A stretch of 64,000 bases of DNA from Spirochaetota bacterium (GTDB taxonomy: Bacteria > Spirochaetota > UBA4802 > UBA5550): NCBI GenBank assembly GCA_016933025.1, contig JAFGBT010000001.1, positions 62,001 through 126,000 on the forward strand. Reading direction: 5' to 3'. This document shows, piece after piece, positions 43,455-52,649 of the stretch. Each line of letters starts with the position of its first letter. Positions within the stretch are counted from its first letter, which is position 1. A model generated the notes under the pieces. It had not been told where the DNA came from and did not search any database. It saw only the letters and a program-made list of their open reading frames with translations. Position numbers and translations under genes: made by a program.

Positions 43455-43820
43455 ATGAGAAAAATCCTGTTGCCTCTCCTGATGCTCGCGACCCTTAATT
43501 GTTTCGGAACGCCAAAAATCCAATTTGACGCCACGGGCCATGACTTCGGGAAGCAGCCCCTAAAAACCGAGGTGAAACATGTTTTTACCTTTACCAACAC
43601 AGGCACCGGCACTCTTGTTATTAAGAAGGTAACCGCAGGGTGAGGCTGCACCGCCGTCCTTCTTTCCAGGAAGGAGGTCCCTGCCGGAGGCAGTGGAGAA
43701 ATTGAAACAATACTGAAAACCGGAGCCCGTCCGGGAAAACTCAATAAACGCATAAAGGTTGAAACTAACGACAAATCAGAGCCGGTTATCTACTTGACGT
43801 TAAGCGCCGTAACAGAATAA
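43455..43820 (+). CDS. DUF1573 protein with in-frame UGA, candidate selenoprotein
   Basis: A 121-codon frame with one internal UGA at codon 63 (43641-43643). The start is firm: ATG 43455 with AGGAGG seven bases upstream, and a signal peptide or loose lipobox (LLPLLMLATLNC). Before the UGA the protein reads FDATGHDFGKQP, FTFTNTGTGTLVIKKVTAG; after it, GCTAVLLSRKEVPAGGSGEIE, then TGARPGKLNKRIKVETND and YLTLSAVTE. This is the DUF1573 Ig-like domain, whose members have SCGCT at this point, so UGA replaces the first Cys of CGC. The frame stops 4 bases before glgX. Either Sec is inserted, giving a UGC redox-type motif, or a nonsense mutation broke the gene. Confidence 0.75.
43644..43693 (+). promoter_or_regulatory. 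Candidate bacterial SECIS region downstream of the UGA
   Basis: Thirteen bases after the UGA, TCCTTC (43657-43662) and GAAGGA (43670-43675) form a 6-bp stem with loop TTTCCAG. CTGC at 43646 and GCAG at 43690 could close a longer lower stem. Position fits the bacterial SECIS, but the loop does not begin with G in this fold, so the match is partial. Confidence 0.35.
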
Positions 43821-43824
43821 ACCA

Positions 43825-45969
43825 ATGAGCGTAAGCGCGCGTCACTATAAAACAACACCGGGGTATCCTCTCCCGCTGGGGGCCCATTTCACCAGGGAGG
43901 GCGCCCAGTTTTCCATCTTCAGTAGGCACTGTACCGCGGTCACCCTCGTTCTCTTTGATTCTGACGCTCCTGATTCTTCCTTTGAGGAAATTCCCCTGGA
44001 CCCTGTTGTCAATCGCACCGGCGATATCTGGCACATCGCTGTTGAAGGACTACCGGATGGCCAGCTGTACGGCTATAGGATTGACGGGCCTTATGACCCG
44101 GGGAAGGGCCACCGCTATAACAGGAACAAGCTCCTGGTCGATCCCTGCGCCCGCGCAATCACCGGAAGCAGACGCTGGGACTTCACCAGGGCGCTCGGAT
44201 ATGACGCCGATTCGCACGATGGCGACCTGAGTTTTTCCGATGTCGACAGCTCCCCCTTCATGCCCCGGTGCATCGCCATGTCGCGCTCCGGCCTCACCCA
44301 TGGCAACCCCTTCAGCATATCAGAACGCGACCACATTATCTACGAACTCCACGTGAAGGGATTCACCTTCCACCCGTCATCCGGCGTATCGAAAGGAGGT
44401 ACCTTCAGGGGGCTTACCGAAAAAATTCCTTATCTTTTAGAACTGGGCGTGAATGCGGTCGAACTGATGCCGGTCCAAGAGTTCGACGAGGAAGATAACA
44501 TCAATGTCAACCCTCAGACCGGCGAAAAGCTCAGAAACTACTGGGGCTACAATACCATCGCCTTTTTTGCCCCGAAGGGATCATACTCCTCATCCGGGAA
44601 CATGGGTGAACAGGTCGCGGAATTCAGGGATATGGTCTCCGCGTTCCACGAGGCGGGGATAGAGGTGATCCTCGACGTCGTGTTCAACCACACGGCCGAA
44701 GGAGACGAGACCGGCCCCACCCTATCATTCCGCGGCATCGACAACTCGCTGTACTACATCCTCAAGGAAGACCCTCGCTATTATATGAACTTCTCCGGTT
44801 GCGGAAATACCGTCAACTGCAACCACCCCTTCGTCAGGCTTTTCATCCTTGACGTCCTCCGCTACTGGGTCATTGAGATGGACGTCGACGGTTTCCGGTT
44901 CGACCTCGCCTCGATACTCGGCCGGGACCAGAACGGCACGATCATGAGTAATCCTCCGCTGATAGAGATAATCGGCGACGACCCGATTTTAAGGAACACC
45001 AAGATCATCGCCGAGGCATGGGACGCCGCCGGAGCCTACCAGGTCGGCGAGTTCCCCGGTAGATGGTCCGAATGGAACGGCAAGTACCGTGATGATATAC
45101 GAAGGTTCTGGCGCGGAGACCCGGACAGCGTCGGGAGCTTCGCGACACGTCTCTGCGGCAGCGCCGACCTCTACGGGAGATCGGGCAAGGGCCCGCTCCA
45201 GAGCATCAACTTCGTGACCTGCCACGACGGTTTCACCCTCAACGACCTTGTGAGCTATCGGAAGAAACGCAACCTGGAAAACGGCGAGAACAACCTTGAC
45301 GGCGAGGACTATAACCTGAGCAGTCCCTGGGGCCCCGAAGGGCCGGATAAAACCGTGCATACCACTCGCATGCGGCTCCGTCTTATCAAGAATTTCCTCG
45401 CCACACTCATGCTTTCCCAGGGAATCCCGATGCTCCTGGCTGGCGACGAGTTCAGGAGAACTCAGCGGGGGAACAACAACGCGTACTGCCAGGACAACGA
45501 AATATCATGGGTCGACTGGCGCCTCATTGAAACCAACGGCGACCTCCTGCGGTTCACGAGGGAGATGATCCGGTTCAGGAAGGACCACCCGGTACTAAGA
45601 AAGAGCTCTTTTTTCACCGGAGAGGCCGGCAGTGGCGCGGACCATCCTGACATCACCTGGCATGGCACCAGAATTGGCGCGCCTAACTGGGGAGAGGGAA
45701 GCCATTGCATCGCGGCGCTTATATCAGGCGCCTATGCAGAATTGCCCGAGGGACGCGCCGACAAGGACCTCTATCTGATTTTCAACGCGTCAAAGTCAAA
45801 GCTGAATTTCGAAATACCGCCGGCACCCTCCGGCGCCCGCTGGAGGATAGCCGTTGACACGTCAAAACCATCCCCCGGCGATATTTACGACCGGGGCAGG
45901 GAAGAATACCTTGCTGACGACCATTACGGCGTGGACAAGCTTGCAACTGTTGTACTGGTTTCGGACTGA
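43825..45969 (+). CDS. glgX: Glycogen debranching enzyme GlgX
   Basis: A 714-residue GH13 enzyme with an N-terminal CBM48 (TPGYPLPLGAHFTREGAQFSIFSRHC). The catalytic barrel has VIYELHVKGFT-like IYELHVKGFTFHPSSG, VVFNHTAEGDETGPTLSFRGIDN, the nucleophile in DGFRFDLASILGR, the acid in IIAEAWDAAG and the third Asp in FVTCHDGFTLNDLVSY. It removes maltotetraose-type branches left by glycogen phosphorylase. It begins 4 bases after the DUF1573 stop without a clear ribosome-binding site, so it may rely on coupled translation through the DUF1573 frame. Confidence 0.97.
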   Translation: MSVSARHYKTTPGYPLPLGAHFTREGAQFSIFSRHCTAVTLVLFDSDAPDSSFEEIPLDPVVNRTGDIWHIAVEGLPDGQLYGYRIDGPYDPGKGHRYNRNKLLVDPCARAITGSRRWDFTRALGYDADSHDGDLSFSDVDSSPFMPRCIAMSRSGLTHGNPFSISERDHIIYELHVKGFTFHPSSGVSKGGTFRGLTEKIPYLLELGVNAVELMPVQEFDEEDNINVNPQTGEKLRNYWGYNTIAFFAPKGSYSSSGNMGEQVAEFRDMVSAFHEAGIEVILDVVFNHTAEGDETGPTLSFRGIDNSLYYILKEDPRYYMNFSGCGNTVNCNHPFVRLFILDVLRYWVIEMDVDGFRFDLASILGRDQNGTIMSNPPLIEIIGDDPILRNTKIIAEAWDAAGAYQVGEFPGRWSEWNGKYRDDIRRFWRGDPDSVGSFATRLCGSADLYGRSGKGPLQSINFVTCHDGFTLNDLVSYRKKRNLENGENNLDGEDYNLSSPWGPEGPDKTVHTTRMRLRLIKNFLATLMLSQGIPMLLAGDEFRRTQRGNNNAYCQDNEISWVDWRLIETNGDLLRFTREMIRFRKDHPVLRKSSFFTGEAGSGADHPDITWHGTRIGAPNWGEGSHCIAALISGAYAELPEGRADKDLYLIFNASKSKLNFEIPPAPSGARWRIAVDTSKPSPGDIYDRGREEYLADDHYGVDKLATVVLVSD

Positions 45970-45988
45970 CGGGTGAAGCCGACGATCG

Positions 45989-46204
45989 TTAATTCGCCGC
46001 CCTGAGGTTCAAATCCTGCATCATTTTCTGGATCATGCCTTCATCCATGCCATGAGCCCGGGCCCCCTGCTCTATGGTTTCAGAAACCGCGATATGGCAT
46101 CCTATGCAGTGCAGTCCATACCCGGAAAGAATCGGCCCGGCCTTGGGGAACTGGCGGAGAAGATCGCCGAAGGTCATTTCTTTCTTAATTTTATCGTCTG
46201 ACAT
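45989..46204 (-). CDS. DUF1858 small protein, second copy
   Basis: A 71-residue DUF1858 protein: EMTFGDLLRQFPKAGPILSGYGLHCIGCHIAVSETIEQGARAHGMD. The LHCIGC pair in the GLxCxGC context is characteristic and places it with the forms that accompany hybrid-cluster or desulfo-type redox proteins. It converges on glgX. ATG 46204 gives the canonical start; upstream in-frame codons lack a ribosome-binding site. Function is unknown. Confidence 0.85.
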   Translation of the reverse strand: MSDDKIKKEMTFGDLLRQFPKAGPILSGYGLHCIGCHIAVSETIEQGARAHGMDEGMIQKMMQDLNLRAAN

Positions 46205-46433
46205 CTCAGTATCCCTTTTTTGTAATAGTATCATGCTTTATTCAGGCTATTATTTATGATGTCCAGCTTTTTTTTATGTGACGGATTATTTTATCCGAAC
46301 GCGCATTTTATGTCGAAAATATAACCAGGGGCTTTTCCCGTATTTCAGGGGGTAGTACCCGGGCATAGAATCTTTTTATTTACAAAATTACCGAAGTTAT
46401 ATACTATATATACATTGAAGCAAAGATAAAACG

Positions 46434-48104
46434 ATGAATATTATACTTATAATAATTCTCCTGTCAATCATACTCATACTGGCGTGGGCTCTCCTGGGCG
46501 GCAAAAACGACACCGCCGATAGGCGCGGAGACGCTTCCAAAGACCAGGACAAAACCTTTCGAAGAAGGGCCACGGACAAGGAGATTGAAAAACAATTCCC
46601 GGACGAGCAGGGAGCCCACCTGAGGAGACGGAAGACGGATACCCCCGAAGAAGCCGCCCCCGACACGGACAAGCCGTTCGAGCTTCCCTATCTCGCCGAT
46701 GAAATCATACCTGAAACCTCCCGCTACAGGATATACCGGAGAACGCTTCTCAACTCGGAGGTATACGCAAGCAAGGGAGATTACTCGACCGCGATATCCC
46801 TCTTCGAGGGCGTCAGGTCACGGATCCAGGATATCGATACCAGGTTCAAGATAGACGCCGATATCGAATACCTGAAGCATTACAAAAAGAAGAAAGAAGA
46901 GCAGGCAAAAAAGAAAGAGGAACAGGCCAGGCGCGGCGAAACCGGCGCAGCAGGTGCGGGCAGCGAGATCAAGATTACCCTGGGAGGCTCCCTGCCGGAC
47001 GGCATCAAGATCGGCTCAATTCCAGACTCGATAAACATCGGCGTCATCGACCCGTCGAAAAACCTGAACATGGAGCAGGTTGTCGAGAGCGTCACCCAGA
47101 GGATCAAGGGCGAACTGAGCGACGTCAGGGACGAGATAAACTCCCTCAAGGGCACGCCGGCCGCCGCCTCTCCCCAGGTCCAGTCGCAGCTGGCCCAGAC
47201 CCTTTCGGGCCTCAAGAATCGCATGGACCGTCTGGACGATGCCAATGAGTTGCGCGGGGGCGTTGCCGCCGGCATGGCAGGAGTGGCCGGCGGCTCGGTC
47301 GGTCAGACCCTTCAGCAGCAGGGCGATGAGCTATCCGACCTCAAGCGCGAGTTTCAGACGCTGAGCAGGTCCGTGAAGGAGATGGCCTCGGCCCTGGCGA
47401 CCGAAAGCGAACGTGAACCCTCGATCGCAGCCGCGAAATTTGATTCGCAGAAGCCGCTTATTGACTCCCGCTCATTGAAAGAACTTATGGCCAGCATACC
47501 CCAGAAGGGCGCGCCGGCACCCTCCTCCATCCGTGAGCCGGGCGGGTATTCCCCCGGCATGGCCGGCGAGGCCGAGGAAAAAGACGATTTCGAGCTCATG
47601 AGCGAATACGGAAAGGACAGGGCAGCCGACGAGTTAAGCGACGACGAGATATTCGAGAAGATTCTCCGCGAGGACGGGAAGAGCAAAGGCAAGCAAGACT
47701 TCGAAATAATCGGCGAGAAGAAGGATCGCCGCGAAGAAGTCACCACGACAGATGAAATTGACATGAAGCAGCGGGAGGACGAATCCTTCTATCGGAGGCT
47801 CCTCTCCACCACCAAACGGAAAAAGAAGGAGCTTCCCATACTCAAGGTGAGCTACGACTTCACCAAGCTACCCGACGAAATAGGCCTCTCGCGCGAAAAG
47901 AATATCATCGAATACGCCTTCTACAAGTACAAGCCGATGCTCGAGAAGGCCAACGAGTACATAAAGAAGCGGAAAGTACGGGACGCGATCAACTACTACA
48001 AGGTAGTAATGTCCCAGAATATCCCCCCGGAATTTAAATCGATGATCCGTAAGAACCTGGACGATCTGACCGAATACCTGGGGAAATACCTTACGGGGGA
48101 TTAA
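46434..48104 (+). CDS. Membrane-anchored coiled-coil protein of unknown function
   Basis: A 556-residue protein. One N-terminal membrane helix (IILIIILLSIILILAWALLGG) is followed by a charged linker, a TPR-like helical pair (YASKGDYSTAISLFEGVRSR, about 110-140), a Lys/Glu-rich coil (KKKKEEQAKKKEEQARR), a central region with Gly-rich beta text, a second coiled coil (IKGELSDVRDEINSLKG to LSGLKNRMDRLDDA), an acidic linker, and a C-terminal TPR-like repeat (EKANEYIKKRKVRDAINYYKVVM). It looks like a cytoplasmic scaffold tethered to the membrane. No family is recognised; spirochaetes have several such proteins. Confidence 0.75.
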   Translation: MNIILIIILLSIILILAWALLGGKNDTADRRGDASKDQDKTFRRRATDKEIEKQFPDEQGAHLRRRKTDTPEEAAPDTDKPFELPYLADEIIPETSRYRIYRRTLLNSEVYASKGDYSTAISLFEGVRSRIQDIDTRFKIDADIEYLKHYKKKKEEQAKKKEEQARRGETGAAGAGSEIKITLGGSLPDGIKIGSIPDSINIGVIDPSKNLNMEQVVESVTQRIKGELSDVRDEINSLKGTPAAASPQVQSQLAQTLSGLKNRMDRLDDANELRGGVAAGMAGVAGGSVGQTLQQQGDELSDLKREFQTLSRSVKEMASALATESEREPSIAAAKFDSQKPLIDSRSLKELMASIPQKGAPAPSSIREPGGYSPGMAGEAEEKDDFELMSEYGKDRAADELSDDEIFEKILREDGKSKGKQDFEIIGEKKDRREEVTTTDEIDMKQREDESFYRRLLSTTKRKKKELPILKVSYDFTKLPDEIGLSREKNIIEYAFYKYKPMLEKANEYIKKRKVRDAINYYKVVMSQNIPPEFKSMIRKNLDDLTEYLGKYLTGD

Positions 48105-48140
48105 TTCCCCAACATGGCGTAAGGCGAAATAAATAAGGTT

Positions 48141-49040
48141 TCAATAAACGACCTGATCCTTGACACTCTTCGATCCAAAAGGCTTCAGCACTTCCTTCAG
48201 TCTCTCCATCTGTTCTGAGCGAAGAAATCTAACCACGTCGGCAGGCAATCCGCTTTTACTGAATTTGGCCTTCGCGTATATATAGCCGATCATTTCAACA
48301 AGGCTCCCCGTAAAGACGGGCCGTTCCCTGACCCTGAATATACATCTCGCAAAATGGAACAGCGGATGATAGCCGAGTAAAAAATATTGTATCCCGCGCC
48401 TGTATCTGTTTCTGTAAAATTTACCGCCGCCGACAAAGCCATGGTGGCTGACTTCAATTTCCGGAAATGTTCTTACCTCCCACCCCTTCATCCTCGCCAT
48501 AATCTCTTTGGCGGCATCCTCTCCGCCATACTCCAGGGGGAGGAATGGCCCTGTTTGCGTAAAACATTCTCTCCGGTACAACTGTACCGCTCCGGCAACG
48601 CTGTTGATGGATTTAATGACCTTTTTTAGCGAACCGTTTATGCTCTCGACAATATTTCCCCCGGCTATACCTAGTTTTGGGGAATCGTTGAACCGGCGTA
48701 TAATGTCGCTGAAATAATGCTCACCGAAGGACACGTCCGCATCAAGAATGCCAATAAAATCAGATAATTCGACATCAATTTTTTCTATTCCGGTATTTAA
48801 AGCATATACCTTCGAGGCAAAGCTATGTTTATCTTCGCCGGGGATTCTTAAGAATGAAATAAACTTGTATTTTTCTCTGTATGAATGAACTATCGCATCT
48901 GTCTTGTCGGTCGAACCATCGCTTACAATTAACCATTCACGCGGCAGAAGAGATTGCGACACGACGGACCTGATGGTCTTCTCGATATTCTTTTCCTCGT
49001 TATACGCAGCCGTGACCAGTGTATAGGTATACAGTGCCAT
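48141..49040 (-). CDS. Glycosyltransferase family 2
   Basis: A 299-residue GT-A enzyme. TLVTAAYNEEKNIEKTIRSVVSQSLLPREWLIVSDGSTDKT begins the nucleotide-binding half, with the DxD-like DADVSFG (about 113-119), and GGEDAAKEIMARMKGW is the typical acceptor-loop acid. It adds a sugar to a lipid-linked polysaccharide precursor. The gene starts 1 base after the sugar transferase stop, so it acts in the same pathway. ATG 49040 is used. Confidence 0.9.
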   Translation of the reverse strand: MALYTYTLVTAAYNEEKNIEKTIRSVVSQSLLPREWLIVSDGSTDKTDAIVHSYREKYKFISFLRIPGEDKHSFASKVYALNTGIEKIDVELSDFIGILDADVSFGEHYFSDIIRRFNDSPKLGIAGGNIVESINGSLKKVIKSINSVAGAVQLYRRECFTQTGPFLPLEYGGEDAAKEIMARMKGWEVRTFPEIEVSHHGFVGGGKFYRNRYRRGIQYFLLGYHPLFHFARCIFRVRERPVFTGSLVEMIGYIYAKAKFSKSGLPADVVRFLRSEQMERLKEVLKPFGSKSVKDQVVY

Positions 49041-49041
49041 G

Positions 49042-50487
49042 CTATCGCCCCTGCCCCCCCAGCATGACACCGATCGTCTTGAAGAATATCTTGGCGTCAA
49101 GCTTCAGCGACCAGGCGTCAATATACTCCAGATCGAGATCCATCCACTCGTCGAAGCTCAGCTCGTTCCTTCGCGGCTGAATCTGCCAGATGCAGGTGAT
49201 GCCCGGCTTCATCGACAGTCTTCTCCGGTGCCAGACGTTATACTTCGCGACCTCGTTGCAGAGCGGCGGCCGTGGTCCGATGAGGCTCATCTCTCCCTTG
49301 AATATATTAAAGAGCTGCGGCAGCTCGTCAAGGCTCGATTTCCTCAGGAAGGTGCCGATAACAGGGATAATACGGGGGTCCTTTTTTATTTTAAACGCGG
49401 GGCCGTCCGCTTCGTTCATGGCCTGGAGCTCCGCGAGCTTCTTTTCCGCATCCTTTACCATCGTGCGGTATTTATAAACCTGGAATTTCCTTCCATTTAA
49501 TCCCACGCGTTCCTGCTTAAAAAATATGGGCCCGGGCGAGGTAATTTTAATCAACATCGCTATCAACAGGTGCAGGGGGAAAAGCATTATCAGGGCCACG
49601 CCGGAGAGAATATAGTCGAGGAACAGCTTGATCAATAAATCGCGCTGCCGCGTGGTCGTCGAACTGAGAACCATCGACGGGATGCCGTTCAGCTCGTCGT
49701 AAAAAATCGTGGCGATGCGGGGCTCGTAAAACAGGGAATGGATGTTCCAGTCCGGAAAGATGCGCACTCTGATCCCCATCAGCTCGATGAGCTGGATATA
49801 CGCCTCGACATTGTCTATCTGGTGCATCGGCATCGCGAATATAATTTCATCGACGACGTTGTTCAGCAGTATGCTCTGGATATCATCCACCGTGCCGATG
49901 ATTTTAATGCCCTCCTTGACAACCTTGCCGATTTTATCCTTATTTATGTCCAGACAGCCCAGAATAAAGTACCGGGAATCACAGGAGTTTATGAGGCTTA
50001 TTGCCCCGGCCGCCCTCTCCTTGCTCCCTATGATCAGGATATTGCACCTGTTATAATCGGACTTCTCCGATGTTCTATATATCTTGTAAACAATGGCCTT
50101 GCTGATGACCAGCGCAATCATGTTTATGATATAAAATGTGCCGAGCAGCAGCCGGCTGACATTGTGAATTTTAAAGAAAAACAGACTGACAACGAGAATT
50201 ATTATGCCGGCGGTAACTGCTTTAATAACGTTGAATTGGATCTGAAGCAGCTTCTTTCCAATGGGCGCATCTACATCAAAAAACAGGAACATGAGAAACC
50301 ATATGATCACTATCAGCAGAGGGATGATCAGGTATATGGTCCCCTCCTGGAGGGTGCTCAGGTTGAATGGCAGAAAATACTTCCTGATATAGTATGCGGC
50401 AGCGAATGAGCCGAGGCTCAGCGCGATGTCCAGCAGTCTATATAAATTGATTATCAGGTGTCTTTTCTGTAATTTGCCGTCTATCAA
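49042..50487 (-). CDS. Undecaprenyl-phosphate sugar phosphotransferase (WbaP/WcaJ type)
   Basis: A 481-residue integral membrane protein. Residues 1-140 hold four membrane helices, residues 150-280 a CoA-binding-like Rossmann domain, and residues 290-481 the bacterial sugar transferase domain with GPIFFKQERVGLNGRKFQVYKYRTM, KSSLDELPQLFNIFKGEMSLIGPRPP and MKPGITCIWQIQ. It transfers a hexose-phosphate to undecaprenyl phosphate, starting a repeat unit of O-antigen or exopolysaccharide. It precedes a GT2 gene and follows rmlACDB after a 169-base gap. Confidence 0.93.
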   Translation of the reverse strand: MIDGKLQKRHLIINLYRLLDIALSLGSFAAAYYIRKYFLPFNLSTLQEGTIYLIIPLLIVIIWFLMFLFFDVDAPIGKKLLQIQFNVIKAVTAGIIILVVSLFFFKIHNVSRLLLGTFYIINMIALVISKAIVYKIYRTSEKSDYNRCNILIIGSKERAAGAISLINSCDSRYFILGCLDINKDKIGKVVKEGIKIIGTVDDIQSILLNNVVDEIIFAMPMHQIDNVEAYIQLIELMGIRVRIFPDWNIHSLFYEPRIATIFYDELNGIPSMVLSSTTTRQRDLLIKLFLDYILSGVALIMLFPLHLLIAMLIKITSPGPIFFKQERVGLNGRKFQVYKYRTMVKDAEKKLAELQAMNEADGPAFKIKKDPRIIPVIGTFLRKSSLDELPQLFNIFKGEMSLIGPRPPLCNEVAKYNVWHRRRLSMKPGITCIWQIQPRRNELSFDEWMDLDLEYIDAWSLKLDAKIFFKTIGVMLGGQGR

Positions 50488-50656
50488 TTCACGCCCCTTT
50501 GCCCCGGAGGGAAATCGTGATGCCGATCTTGGGTTATCGTTTTAAAGGACAGTAGCAGGATATGCATGAATGGGTAGAAATAAATATATTATTTAAATCC
50601 GCCGAGATGGGTTTATAATTTATGTTTGTTTACCCATTGTAATAATATATGTTTCT

Positions 50657-51730
50657 CTACCGGTTGCTATAATTTTTATCTATCCATTCGCGGTATTTCC
50701 CGCTGCGAATCCGGTTAACCCACTCCTCATTCTCAAGATACCACTGAATTGTGATATCCAACCCGCTGTCAAGACCAATTTGCTGCTTCCAACCAAGTTC
50801 TTTCTTAATCTTGTCGCAATTGATGGCGTATCTCCTGTCATGACCCGGCCTGTCTTTTACCATAGTAATGAGCCGCTTGTAATAGTCACCGGGCTTTCCT
50901 GTCTTTTCCGACATCTTCTCGCACAGGACATGAACGAGCCTGATATTCTCCCATTCATTTTCGCCGCCTATGTTGTAGGTTTCGCCGGTGGTCCCCCTGT
51001 TCAGGATCATCCATAGCGCGCTATTATGGTCGTCGACATAGAGCCAGTCACGGATGTTCTTCCCGTCTCCGTAAACCGGGAGGGGTTTTTCCTCTTTCAT
51101 GTTCAATATTATCAGGGGTATAAGCTTTTCAGGGAACTGGTAGGGACCGTAATTATTACTGCAATTGGACAGGGTTACCGGCATGTTATAGGTATGATAA
51201 TAGGCCATCACCAGATGGTCGGATGACGCCTTGGATGCCGAATACGGGCTCCGCGGGTCGTACGAAGTGGTCTCGTGGAAAAATCCGGTATCTCCCAGTG
51301 AACCATACACCTCATCGGTGCTCACATGATGAAACAGGACATCGTTCCTGCCGACCCACAGCTCGCGCACCACTTCCAGAAGGTTGAAGGTGCCGAGAAT
51401 ATTTGTCTGTATAAACTCCTTGGGACCGAAGATCGAACGATCCACATGGGATTCGGCCGCGAAATTCACGACGACACGTACATCATACTGCTGAATTATT
51501 CCCTTCATTCTCTCGTAATCGCAGATATCCGCCTGCTCGAAAACATAGCGGTCGTTTCCGTGTTTCGACTGAATGTCCGAGAGGCTTTCCTGGTTACCGG
51601 CATAGGTAAGCTTGTCAACATTTATTATTCGCCCGGTAAAATCCGTTTGCGCAAAAAGGTACCTGATAAAATTCGAGCCGATGAAACCCGCGCCTCCGGT
51701 AACCGCTATATTTCCCAATTTTCTCTGCAT
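50657..51730 (-). CDS. rmlB: dTDP-glucose 4,6-dehydratase
   Basis: A 357-residue SDR enzyme. IAVTGGAGFIGSNFIRYLF binds NAD, and the active site YSASKASSD (Tyr-x-x-x-Lys) is in YDPRSPYSASKASSDHLVMAYYHTY. HVSTDEVYGSLGD and GPYQFPEKLIPL are typical. Second step of dTDP-L-rhamnose synthesis. ATG 51730 has GAGG six bases upstream and is preferred to ATG 51736. It is the last gene of rmlACDB. Confidence 0.97.
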   Translation of the reverse strand: MQRKLGNIAVTGGAGFIGSNFIRYLFAQTDFTGRIINVDKLTYAGNQESLSDIQSKHGNDRYVFEQADICDYERMKGIIQQYDVRVVVNFAAESHVDRSIFGPKEFIQTNILGTFNLLEVVRELWVGRNDVLFHHVSTDEVYGSLGDTGFFHETTSYDPRSPYSASKASSDHLVMAYYHTYNMPVTLSNCSNNYGPYQFPEKLIPLIILNMKEEKPLPVYGDGKNIRDWLYVDDHNSALWMILNRGTTGETYNIGGENEWENIRLVHVLCEKMSEKTGKPGDYYKRLITMVKDRPGHDRRYAINCDKIKKELGWKQQIGLDSGLDITIQWYLENEEWVNRIRSGKYREWIDKNYSNR

Positions 51731-51746
51731 CGTCATCCTCGTGCGA

Positions 51747-52634
51747 TTATTTTTCTTCCTCCTCTCTGCCGCCCGCGCTGATATCTTTGATGAACGAGTC
51801 GAGCGACTCTTTCCATGAGGGGATTTTTATATTAAAAATACGCTTAATTTTATTCTTTGACAGGTATGAATTTTTCGGCCTGGCCGCACGCGTGGGATAC
51901 TCTTCAGTGCGTATCGCCGTTATATCAACAGCCCGATCAACGAGCCCTTCCTTTTTTGAAATTGCATATATCTCACGTGCAAATTCATGCCAGCTGGCCC
52001 TCCCCTCATTGGTATAATGATATACCCCGTATGACCTGCTGTCAGAGCTTATGATTTGCACAATCATCCGGGCGAGATCAGCCGACCAGGTGGGGCTCCC
52101 CCACTGGTCAGCAACGACCCGGACCTCGTCCTTCTCTCCGAATAGCTTGATCATGGTATAGACGAAATTCCGGCCGTGTCTGCCATACAGCCACGCTGTC
52201 CTAATAATAAAGTGCGCGGCCGCGTACTCCTTCAACAACCGCTCGCCCTCGAGCTTGCTCCTGCCATAGACACCGAGCGGCGATGTAGGTTCATCCTCGG
52301 AATATTCAGCTGTTGTTAGACCGTCGAACACGTAGTCAGTGGAGACGTGTATTATCCTTGATTTCCCCGACCCGACGCACCGAGCGATATTGGCGATGCC
52401 TGTCGAATTAATAGCAAAGGCCCGCTCCGGCTCATCTTCGGCTTTATCAACAGCAGTGTATGCCGCGCAATTTATTATCCAGTCCGGATCCTTCTCGCGA
52501 AGAAAATCGCGCACGCGTTCCTCGTCGGTAATATCGACATCTATATCGGTTGCCACGTATCGGAGGGCACGCCTCTGTATTTCCTCTTCGACGTCCGCAC
52601 CGAGCATCCCCTTATTGCCAATAAGCCATATCAT
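51747..52634 (-). CDS. rmlD: dTDP-4-dehydrorhamnose reductase
   Basis: A 295-residue RmlD: WLIGNKGMLGADVEEEI for NADPH binding, DPDWIINCAAYTAVDKAEDEPERAFAINSTG, HVSTDYVFDG and YGRSKLEGERLL with the Tyr and Lys of the SDR active site. Fourth step, giving dTDP-L-rhamnose. It lies 15 bases after rmlC and 16 before rmlB. Confidence 0.97.
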   Translation of the reverse strand: MIWLIGNKGMLGADVEEEIQRRALRYVATDIDVDITDEERVRDFLREKDPDWIINCAAYTAVDKAEDEPERAFAINSTGIANIARCVGSGKSRIIHVSTDYVFDGLTTAEYSEDEPTSPLGVYGRSKLEGERLLKEYAAAHFIIRTAWLYGRHGRNFVYTMIKLFGEKDEVRVVADQWGSPTWSADLARMIVQIISSDSRSYGVYHYTNEGRASWHEFAREIYAISKKEGLVDRAVDITAIRTEEYPTRAARPKNSYLSKNKIKRIFNIKIPSWKESLDSFIKDISAGGREEEEK

Positions 52635-52649
52635 TTATTTCTCTTCGCT

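Noticed and set aside
43430..43774. Reverse-strand frame of 114 codons opposite the DUF1573 gene
   Set aside because: It has no recognisable sequence or ribosome-binding site, and the forward strand carries clear DUF1573 homology across the same bases.
48092..48120. GGGGA / TCCCC hairpin after the 556-aa gene
   Set aside because: Five base pairs without a T-tract; too weak to call a terminator.
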